DNA from: Variovorax paradoxus
Lineage (GTDB): Bacteria > Pseudomonadota > Gammaproteobacteria > Burkholderiales > Burkholderiaceae_C
DNA: 64,000 nucleotides
NCBI RefSeq assembly: GCF_030811855.1
Contig: NZ_JAUSRN010000023.1
Location: 1-64,000 of the forward strand
Direction: 5' to 3'
Under the pieces are notes generated by a model, which saw only the letters and a program-made list of their open reading frames with translations, was not told where the DNA came from and searched no databases. Each line of letters opens with the position of its first letter. Position 1 is the first letter of the stretch. Below are positions 58,113-64,000 of the stretch, piece by piece. Made by a program: the position numbers and the translations under genes.

Positions 58113-58321
58113 GGGTACCTTGCTCCGCGAATGTCCCCCGCCCTTCGGGCTCCTCCTTTATTTCGCTGCGCAAGGCACCCCATCGACGGGATCGTTGTTC
58201 AGAGCGGTGGTTGATCGGCGGTACACCAGCAGCGTGCCCCAGTGCACAGGGCGCCGGGTGCTCCCTGCAGCGAAATAAAGCAGGAGGCGAAGCCGGGGGA
58301 CATTCGCGGAGGGGAGTACCC
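58113..58321. repeat. Large imperfect inverted-repeat element
   Basis: Arms of about 66-68 bp (58113-58180 and 58256-58321) are imperfect reverse complements around a 75-bp centre. Perfect blocks are 58123-58140 with 58294-58311 (18 bp, CTCCGCGAATGTCCCCCG) and 58157-58169 with 58267-58279 (13 bp, TTTATTTCGCTGC). It fills most of the 331-bp gap between metY and the next gene, has no ORF of its own, and looks like a MITE/REP-like intergenic element. Confidence 0.8.
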
Positions 58322-58380
58322 GGTGGCCTTTGCACGCGCCCTGAACAACAGCAACACAACGCAACGGCGGAGCGACTGAC

Positions 58381-59193
58381 ATGAACTACAAAGTCAATGG
58401 CCACACCACCTACTGCTACACCGGCGGCAAAACCTTCGATGCGAACAAGCCGACAGTAGTCTTCATCCACGGCGTGCTCAACGACCACAGCGTGTGGATT
58501 TTGCAAAGCCGCTGGTTCGCCAACCATGGCTGGAACGTGCTCGCGCTGGATCTGCCCGGCCACTGCAAGAGCGAAGGCCCACCACCCGCCAGCGTGGAAG
58601 ACGCCGCGCAGTTCGTCATCGCGCTGCTCGAGGCGGCCGGCGTGCAGAAGGCCGCGCTCGTGGGCCACAGCTTTGGTTCGCTGATTGCGCTTGAAGCCGC
58701 TTCACGCGCGCCTGAACGGGTGACCCATCTGGCATTGGTGGGCACGGCCTATCCGATGACCGTGTCGCCCGCGCTGCTCGATGGTGCGCTCAACGATCCG
58801 CAACGCGCCATCGCGATGGTCAACACGTTCTCACATTCGCTGCTCGCGCCACCGCCCTCAGCGCTCGGCCCCGGCACCTGGCTCTATGGCAGCTCGCGCG
58901 CGCTGATGCGCCGCGTGCTCGCGAGCAACCGCGACGCCAACGTGTTCCACATCGGCTTCAAGGCCTGCAACGACTACGCGAATGGCGAAAAAGCCATCGA
59001 GGCTGTCCAGTGCCCCGTGCTTTTCTTGCTTGGCGATGCCGACCAGATGACGCCGCCACGCGCCACCAAAGCGCTGGTCGGCAAGGCGAAGAAGGCCAAG
59101 GTGGTGACCGTGCATGCGGGCCACTCGCTGATGAACGAAGCGCCAGATGAAGTGCTGTTTGCGCTGCGAGACTTCGTCGGAACACCTGCCTGA
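58381..59193 (+). CDS. Alpha/beta hydrolase
   Basis: A 270-residue alpha/beta hydrolase with VVFIHGVLNDHSVW (oxyanion), nucleophile GHSFGS, the acid in LLGDADQMTPP, and His in HAGHSLMNEAP. The general make-up fits esterases and C-C bond hydrolases; no substrate can be assigned. It stands alone between the inverted-repeat element and a convergent Bug receptor gene. Confidence 0.88.
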   Translation: MNYKVNGHTTYCYTGGKTFDANKPTVVFIHGVLNDHSVWILQSRWFANHGWNVLALDLPGHCKSEGPPPASVEDAAQFVIALLEAAGVQKAALVGHSFGSLIALEAASRAPERVTHLALVGTAYPMTVSPALLDGALNDPQRAIAMVNTFSHSLLAPPPSALGPGTWLYGSSRALMRRVLASNRDANVFHIGFKACNDYANGEKAIEAVQCPVLFLLGDADQMTPPRATKALVGKAKKAKVVTVHAGHSLMNEAPDEVLFALRDFVGTPA

Positions 59194-59206
59194 GCCTATC
59201 CGCAGG

Positions 59207-60199
59207 CTATTCCGCCGCAATACCCGCGCGATGCGCCAGCGCGCGGTAGCGGGAAATCTCGCTCTCCATCTGGCTGCGGAACGCCGAGGCGCCGATGGCA
59301 ACGGGCTCCATGCCCTGTGCGCGCAGCTGCGCCTGCAATGCTGCGTTGCCCATCGTGGCCGTGACGGCGCGCGCCAACTTGTCGAGCACCGGAGCGGGCG
59401 TGCGCGCTGGCGCGGCAAAGCCGTACCAGGCGTCGAAGGTTGCGTCGGGCAGCCCCTGCTCGGCCAGGGTGCGCACCTCCGGCAGCATGCTGGAGCGCGT
59501 CGCCCCCACGATGCCCAGCGCGCGCAGCTTGCCCGAGCGCACGTGCGGCGCCACGGCGGCCACGGTGTCGAGACCGATCTCGATCTCTCCGCCGATCACC
59601 GCCATCGAGCCCTGGCTGCTGCCCTTGTACGGGATGTCCTGCAGCTGGATGCCCGCGGCCAGCGCAAACAATTCGCCCGCCAGGTGCGGCCCCGAACCGG
59701 CGCCGAAGGTGGCGTAGCGGATGCTCTTCGGCTTGGCCTTGGCGGCAGCGATGAGCTCGGGCAGCGAGCGCCATGGCGTGCCGGCACCCACCACCAGCAC
59801 CAGCGGGGTGCGCGCCACGATGGCAATGGGCGCCAGGTCGCGCACCGGGTCGTACGGCAGCTTGGCGCGCAGCGCGGGGTTCACGCTGTAGCTGGTGGAA
59901 CCCGAGAGCAGCAACGTGTAGCCGTCGGGTGCGGCCTTGGCGACCGCATCGGTGCCGATGATGGTGGAGGCGCCGGGCTTGTTGTCGATGACCACCGGCT
60001 GGCCGAGCTTCTCCGACAGGCCCTGCCCCATCGCTCGCGCGACGATGTCGGTGCCGCCGCCGGGCGGAAAAGGCACGACCAGCTTCACGGGCCTGTCAGG
60101 CCAGTTGCTTTGCGCAAGCGCGGTTGCATGGAACGCGACGAGTGCCAATGCGCAGGCGAGCAGGCCGCCAAGGCGATGGAAGAGAGCAGCAGTTTTCAT
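59207..60199 (-). CDS. Bug/TctC-family periplasmic solute receptor
   Basis: A 330-residue periplasmic receptor with a signal peptide cleaved near ALAQSN (about residue 30). VKLVVPFPPGGGTD, VIDNKPGAS and DIPYKGSSQG mark the family. The start at 60199 (MKTAALFHRLGG) is preferred to a TTG five codons upstream. It follows an M20 peptidase gene by 24 bp in the same direction, and a LysR gene is divergent from that peptidase. It probably imports the peptidase substrate. Confidence 0.9.
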   Translation of the reverse strand: MKTAALFHRLGGLLACALALVAFHATALAQSNWPDRPVKLVVPFPPGGGTDIVARAMGQGLSEKLGQPVVIDNKPGASTIIGTDAVAKAAPDGYTLLLSGSTSYSVNPALRAKLPYDPVRDLAPIAIVARTPLVLVVGAGTPWRSLPELIAAAKAKPKSIRYATFGAGSGPHLAGELFALAAGIQLQDIPYKGSSQGSMAVIGGEIEIGLDTVAAVAPHVRSGKLRALGIVGATRSSMLPEVRTLAEQGLPDATFDAWYGFAAPARTPAPVLDKLARAVTATMGNAALQAQLRAQGMEPVAIGASAFRSQMESEISRYRALAHRAGIAAE

Positions 60200-60223
60200 G
60201 GATTCGTCCAGCAAGAGAAGAAA

Positions 60224-61642
60224 TCAGGCGGCGGCTTTCGGCATTTTTCCAGCGGCCCAGGGAGCCAGGCCGGGCTCGCCCAGATCCCAATAGAGACCGG
60301 CCATGATCTGCAGGCCTTCGCGCGCCAGCGGCGCCAGCAGGTGTTCGTTGGGCGCGTGCTGCGCGCAGGCCGGGTAGGAATGCGGCACCCACAGCGTGGG
60401 CAAGCCCAGCAAGTCGGCAAAGACATCATTGGGCAGCGAGCCCGCAAGGTTGGGCAGCAGGTCCACGTGTTGGCCGCTGCTTTGCTCGATGGAGCGCCGG
60501 GCCCAATCGACCCACGGGTTCTCCACGTCGAGCCGCGTTGCGGCGCCTTCGAGCGTGACCTGCACTTTCACGTTGCCGAAGCCATGCGCATCGAGGTGCG
60601 CACGCACGATCTTCGCCAAATCGCGCCACGGCGTTCCGACCACAAAGCGCAGCTGGCAATGCGCCACCGCCTCGGACGGAATGGCATTCACCGGCCGCTG
60701 CGGCGAGCCCGCGCCGAGCGCGAGCACCTCGATGGTGTTCCACGCCACCAGCCGCTCGGCCGGGCTCAGGCCCGGCTCGCCCCAGCCTTCGTCGAGCGCG
60801 GGATCGTCGGCCCCGCCGCCGATCGCAATATCGGCCAGTGCTTCGCGCACGCCCTGTGGAATTTGAGGCGGCCGCAAGGCCTCGATCAGGATGCGCCCGC
60901 GCGCATCCACCAGTGATGCCACCGCGTGGCTCAGCACCGTGCCCGGATTCGCGAGCACGCCGCCCCAGTTACCCGAGTGGTAGCCCCGCGCTCGGGCCCG
61001 CAGTCTCAAGCTGAAGTTGACGGCCCCGCGCGACCCCAGGAACAGCGTAGGCCGCGCGGCGCTCACGCGCGGTCCGTCGCTGGCAATGAACAGGTCGGCA
61101 TGCAGCCGGTCGCGATGCTGCTCGCACACCGCATGCAGGCCAGGCGATGCGGCTTCTTCGCCGGTTTCGATGAGCCAGGTGATGTTGTAGCCCAGGCGCC
61201 CGCCCCGCGCCTGCAGCGCAGCGGCCAATCCACCGAGCGCGATGGTGTGCTGGCCCTTGTTGTCGGCAGTACCGCGCCCGTACCAGCGGTCGCCGCGCAC
61301 GGTAAGCGCCCAGGGGCCGAGCCCTTCGTCCCACTGCGCATCCTGCCCGCTCACCACGTCGCCATGGCCATAGCTCAGCACGGTGGGCAGTGCAGGGTCT
61401 TCGATGCGGCGCGCGATCAGGAAGGGCCCGCCGCCGGCCACGGGGTTCTCGACGATTTCGCATGCGAAACCCAGCGTGGCCAGCGGCGGCACCAGCTCGT
61501 CTTGCAGGTAGGCGTCCAGCGCGGGCGTGGCGGCGCCGGTGTCGCTCTCGGTGCGAAAAGCGACGCGCCGCTGCAGGTCGGCAAAGAAGCCACCGTCGTC
61601 GAAATAAGCGGCGGCAGCGGCAAGGCTTTGGGTACGTTGCAT
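60224..61642 (-). CDS. M20-family metallohydrolase
   Basis: A 472-residue M20/ArgE-type enzyme with two-metal motifs: SYGHGDVV (metal His and nearby Asp), GRGTADNKGQ (bridging Asp) and ETGEEAASPG (catalytic Glu pair). A dimerisation domain is inserted near 215-340. Such enzymes cleave dipeptides, N-acyl amino acids or carbamoyl compounds. Next to a Bug receptor gene and a LysR gene it likely hydrolyses an imported amide. The start at 61642 is chosen; 13 codons upstream are unsupported. Confidence 0.9.
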   Translation of the reverse strand: MQRTQSLAAAAAYFDDGGFFADLQRRVAFRTESDTGAATPALDAYLQDELVPPLATLGFACEIVENPVAGGGPFLIARRIEDPALPTVLSYGHGDVVSGQDAQWDEGLGPWALTVRGDRWYGRGTADNKGQHTIALGGLAAALQARGGRLGYNITWLIETGEEAASPGLHAVCEQHRDRLHADLFIASDGPRVSAARPTLFLGSRGAVNFSLRLRARARGYHSGNWGGVLANPGTVLSHAVASLVDARGRILIEALRPPQIPQGVREALADIAIGGGADDPALDEGWGEPGLSPAERLVAWNTIEVLALGAGSPQRPVNAIPSEAVAHCQLRFVVGTPWRDLAKIVRAHLDAHGFGNVKVQVTLEGAATRLDVENPWVDWARRSIEQSSGQHVDLLPNLAGSLPNDVFADLLGLPTLWVPHSYPACAQHAPNEHLLAPLAREGLQIMAGLYWDLGEPGLAPWAAGKMPKAAA

Positions 61643-61725
61643 GAAGGGATTTCCTGTTTCCGTCGGATGCAGCAAGTACAAGGCCTACTGGGCGATGCTC
61701 CTAGCATCGTTTTTGCAAGCTACCA

Positions 61726-61740
61726 TTGCCTTGAAGGCAA
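61726..61740. promoter_or_regulatory. Candidate LysR operator
   Basis: TTGCCTT-G-AAGGCAA, a perfect 15-bp palindrome containing the T-N11-A LysR pattern. It lies in the gap between the M20 gene and the divergent LysR gene, 12 bp before the latter. A second inverted repeat, CGATGC-TCCTA-GCATCG, is at 61693-61709. Confidence 0.5.
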
Positions 61741-61752
61741 GGCTCGATCTAT

Positions 61753-62697
61753 ATGACACCACCGCTCCTCAGCATTCCGATGCGCCATTTCCTGGAGGTG
61801 GCGCGCAGCGGCTCGGTCAGCCAGGCCGCGGCACGACTCTTCGTGGCCTCGTCGGCGGTCAGCCGCCAGATCACCAAGCTCGAGGAAAGCCTGGGCACGC
61901 CCTTGTTCGAGCGCCATGCCCGCGGGATGGCGCTCACCCCAGCCGGCGAGCGGCTCGCCGCGCACTTGCGCAATGCGCAGCTCGACATCGAGCAGGTCAT
62001 CGAACAGGTTCGCGACCTGGGCGGCCGCAGCGCGCACCGCATCCGCATGGCCTGCACCGAGGGGTTTGCCGCGCACTTCATGCCGCAGGTGATGCGCAGC
62101 TTCGAGTCGGCGCATCCGGGCACGCAGCTCGAACTCCACGTGGGTTCACCTGACGGCGTGAGCGCGCTGCTCGCACGGGGCGAAGCAGACATCGCACTGA
62201 AATACGTGGTGGCGCCCGAGCCCGGGTTGAAGATCGAGCACTCCGCCAATGCACCGGTATTCGCGGTGCTGCGCCCCGACCACCCGCTGGCGCGACAGCG
62301 CGTGGTGTCGGTGGCGGACGCGGTGCGCTACCCGCTGGCCGTGGGCGACAAGGGCGTGACGGCGCGGCAGCTGTTCGACCAGGCGTGCAGCTTGCAGGGG
62401 CTGCAGTACCGTGCGATCTTCGTCAGCAACTTTTCATCGGTGCTGCTGCCACTCTTGCGCACGCCGGACGTGATGCTTTCGGGCCATCTCACGGTCACGC
62501 ACCTCATCGACGCGGGCACGGTGGTCGCGCGCCCCTTTGCCGAGGCGCCGCTGCAGCAGCGTCAACTGCAGGTGCTGGCGCTCGAAGGCCGCACGCTCAC
62601 GCCGCTGGCGCAAGAGTTCGTGCAGCATCTGGTGAACGCCATCGCCAGCGCCGGGCGGCGCAAGCTGGGCCGCGCGCGCTCCGGCGCGTCACGGTGA
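61753..62697 (+). CDS. LysR-family transcriptional regulator
   Basis: A 314-residue LysR protein with HTH at about 8-65 (FLEVARSGSVSQAAARLFVASSAVSRQI is broken across helices 2 and 3) and an effector-binding domain. It is divergent from the M20/Bug pair and, with palindromes in the shared gap, probably controls it. Confidence 0.92.
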   Translation: MTPPLLSIPMRHFLEVARSGSVSQAAARLFVASSAVSRQITKLEESLGTPLFERHARGMALTPAGERLAAHLRNAQLDIEQVIEQVRDLGGRSAHRIRMACTEGFAAHFMPQVMRSFESAHPGTQLELHVGSPDGVSALLARGEADIALKYVVAPEPGLKIEHSANAPVFAVLRPDHPLARQRVVSVADAVRYPLAVGDKGVTARQLFDQACSLQGLQYRAIFVSNFSSVLLPLLRTPDVMLSGHLTVTHLIDAGTVVARPFAEAPLQQRQLQVLALEGRTLTPLAQEFVQHLVNAIASAGRRKLGRARSGASR

Positions 62698-62699
62698 GC

Positions 62700-63083
62700 T
62701 CAAAGCGCGAAGTCGGCCGGTCGTTTCTCGATCACCGCCAGCAGCAGGTCGACGTCGAGGCTGGACGGCTGCGGCGCTTGCAGCGCGCCGAGCATGCGCG
62801 AGAGCGTCTCGGCATGCGGCAGCAGCGGGCCCAGAAAGCGGGTGCCGTCGGCACCGGCAATCAACAGCGTGGGAAAGGTCTCGACGTCGAAGGCATCGGC
62901 AATCTCGGCGTGGTCTTCGATGTCGACCCAGGCAAAGCGGAACTGCGGATGCGCCCGCGCCACCTGCTCGAGCAGCGGCCGGTAGTTGCGGCAAGTGCCG
63001 CACCATTCGGCGCACAGGCACACGACCCACGGCGCATTGCGGGCCGGCTCGGCGGAATCGGGGGCGGCGGGAAGAGCGCTCAA
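62700..63083 (-). CDS. Thioredoxin-like protein
   Basis: A 127-residue thioredoxin-fold protein with the active site WCGTC (Cys28, Cys31) instead of the classic WCGPC. FDVETFPTLLI carries the cis-Pro. No signal peptide, so cytoplasmic. It probably reduces disulfides; partner unknown. It is convergent with the LysR gene, with only 2 bp between them. Confidence 0.88.
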   Translation of the reverse strand: MSALPAAPDSAEPARNAPWVVCLCAEWCGTCRNYRPLLEQVARAHPQFRFAWVDIEDHAEIADAFDVETFPTLLIAGADGTRFLGPLLPHAETLSRMLGALQAPQPSSLDVDLLLAVIEKRPADFAL

Positions 63084-63184
63084 AGCTGATGCGGTGAAGG
63101 TGTGAATACAAAGCCGCGTTGGTGCGGACCAATGCTCGTGGCTATTATGAACAAAGCGCCCCCGGCGCCCAGGAGACTCGTACG

Positions 63185-63523
63185 ATGAACACCACGACTG
63201 CCCCGGAATCTGCCGTCGATCCGCGTCGTTTCAAGAGCTTCGCGGAGTTCTACCCGTTCTACCTGTCCGAGCATGCCAACCGCACCTGCCGGCGCCTGCA
63301 CTTCATTGGCTCGACGATTTCGCTGCTGTGCCTGGTGGCGCTGATCGTCACATTCAATCCGCTGTGGCTCTTGGCCGGTCTGGTCGCGGGCTACGGCTTT
63401 GCCTGGGTCGGGCACTTCGGCTTCGAGAAGAACAGGCCCGCATCGTTCAAGCGCCCGATCTACAGCTTCATGGGCGACTGGGCGATGTACCGCGACATCT
63501 GGCTCGGCAAAATCAAGATCTGA
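63185..63523 (+). CDS. DUF962/Mpo1-like membrane protein
   Basis: A 112-residue protein with two hydrophobic segments (STISLLCLVALIVTFNPLWLLAGLVAGYGFAW spans are adjacent) and the family His pattern (EHANRTCRRLHFIG; WVGHFGFEKNRPASF). The yeast relative Mpo1 is a dioxygenase acting on fatty-acid-like intermediates; the bacterial role is untested. The ATG at 63185 is preferred over upstream in-frame codons. Confidence 0.85.
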   Translation: MNTTTAPESAVDPRRFKSFAEFYPFYLSEHANRTCRRLHFIGSTISLLCLVALIVTFNPLWLLAGLVAGYGFAWVGHFGFEKNRPASFKRPIYSFMGDWAMYRDIWLGKIKI

Positions 63524-63524
63524 T

Positions 63525-63543
63525 TGCTATTAAATCAATAGCA
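63525..63543. repeat. TGCTATT/AATAGCA palindrome between convergent genes
   Basis: A perfect 7-bp inverted repeat with a 5-base loop. It lies between the DUF962 stop and the YihY stop; the latter falls inside it. It resembles the 17390-17406 palindrome and could act as a shared two-way transcript end. Confidence 0.6.
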
Positions 63544-64000
63544 CATCGCCCAGGCGAAGCGAGTGCAGCGGACCTTTCTGCCACAGGTCTTCTAGCGGCT
63601 CCGCACGCGGCATCAGCAACTCCCTCAAAAGCGGCTCGATGGGCGTGGACGGATCGGCCAGCAGCACGTAGCGCGGGTCCTCGTCGGCGGCTTCTTCGGC
63701 GAGCGGCGCGATCCAGTCGATCGCCACCAGCGTTTCGAGCACCGGCACCAGCTGCAGCGTGTCGACGCGCATGCGCGTGACGAGCTCGGCGGCGCCCATG
63801 CCCTTGGCCGGCGTGGCGCGCGCACGCGCCAGGTGCTGCAGCACCTCCATGGCCAATTGCAGCGGCCACCCGGCCCGGCCGCCGCGGCGGGCAACGCCGG
63901 TCAAGAGGCTCGGCAGGTAGGCCGCGATGACGGCGCCCAGCAACACGATGACCCAGGCCACGTAGATCCAGATCAGAAGAATGGGCACCGTGGCAAAGGC
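63530..64000 (-). CDS. YihY-family inner-membrane protein (partial, C-terminal part)
   Basis: The open frame runs off the window end without a start. The visible 156 residues begin AFATVPILLIWIYVAWVIVLLGAVIAAYLPSLLTG when read continuously through 64000; this last-membrane-helix pattern is typical of the YihY/virulence factor BrkB family. A soluble C-terminal tail of about 110 residues follows. Earlier members were misnamed ribonuclease BN. Function unknown. Confidence 0.75.
   Translation of the reverse strand, partial: AFATVPILLIWIYVAWVIVLLGAVIAAYLPSLLTGVARRGGRAGWPLQLAMEVLQHLARARATPAKGMGAAELVTRMRVDTLQLVPVLETLVAIDWIAPLAEEAADEDPRYVLLADPSTPIEPLLRELLMPRAEPLEDLWQKGPLHSLRLGDVLLI

Overview
The window is high-GC (roughly two thirds) proteobacterial chromosome. 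Gene content points to a betaproteobacterium of the Comamonadaceae, most likely Variovorax or a close relative. The pointers are many tripartite-tricarboxylate (Bug/TctC) receptor genes, a sigma32-type grpE-dnaK-dnaJ cluster, an intracellular PHB depolymerase, a PA0069-type radical SAM gene and small GCTAT/ATAGC palindromes. The assignment is inferred from gene content and sequence style, not from a database match. I see no rRNA, tRNA, CRISPR array, transposase or prophage gene.

Region 1 (90-16358) is a sugar-acid island. A GntR/FadR regulator (5024-5857) sits between two divergent gene runs. To the left are a Bug receptor, kdgD, a small lipoprotein, a second Bug receptor and gudD. To the right are udh, an SMP-30 lactonase, a three-gene TRAP transporter (dctPQM), garD, an SDR oxidoreductase, and a periplasmic lactonase flanked by two more Bug receptors. 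Together they give oxidative uronate/aldarate catabolism: uronate -> aldarolactone -> glucarate or galactarate -> 5-keto-4-deoxyglucarate -> 2-oxoglutarate semialdehyde. The final semialdehyde dehydrogenase is not in the window. Two near-identical palindromic sites (4971-4985, 5875-5889) fit operators of the GntR regulator.

Region 2 (16500-28003) is housekeeping and stress: psd, a winged-helix regulator with an odd Pro/Ser tail, an FKBP isomerase, grpE-dnaK-dnaJ with a good sigma32 promoter, then a 0.7-kb gap that is structured and partly AT-rich, then the conserved prkA-yeaH-spoVR trio.

Region 3 (28037-45681) holds aroQ, a pair of genes that looks like a Rieske oxygenase split over two polypeptides plus a GST, a glutathione-dependent formaldehyde module (frmA, hydrolase, fghA), several small enzymes, an AraC regulator, gnd, gntK, and an RND efflux operon with the permease gene first.

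Region 4 (45632-50966) holds a PA0069-type radical SAM gene behind a perfect LexA-type box. It is divergent from a GbsR/MarR-regulated cluster (DCC thiol protein, methyltransferase, membrane-SRPBCC protein, DUF4166 protein) that carries the same palindrome in front of the regulator and the first target gene. A DOPA-dioxygenase-like gene follows.

Region 5 (50993-64000) has a GST, phaZ, a LysR/ADA-like deaminase/Bug cluster, a CBS protein, metY, a large inverted-repeat element (58113-58321), an alpha/beta hydrolase, a Bug/M20-peptidase/LysR cluster, a thioredoxin-like protein, a DUF962 protein, and the 3' part of a YihY-type membrane protein cut by the window edge.

The best candidates for something undescribed are the split Rieske oxygenase pair (28553-30114), the GbsR-DCC-methyltransferase-SRPBCC-DUF4166 cluster with its twin palindromes, and the ADA-like deaminase with an altered metal motif.
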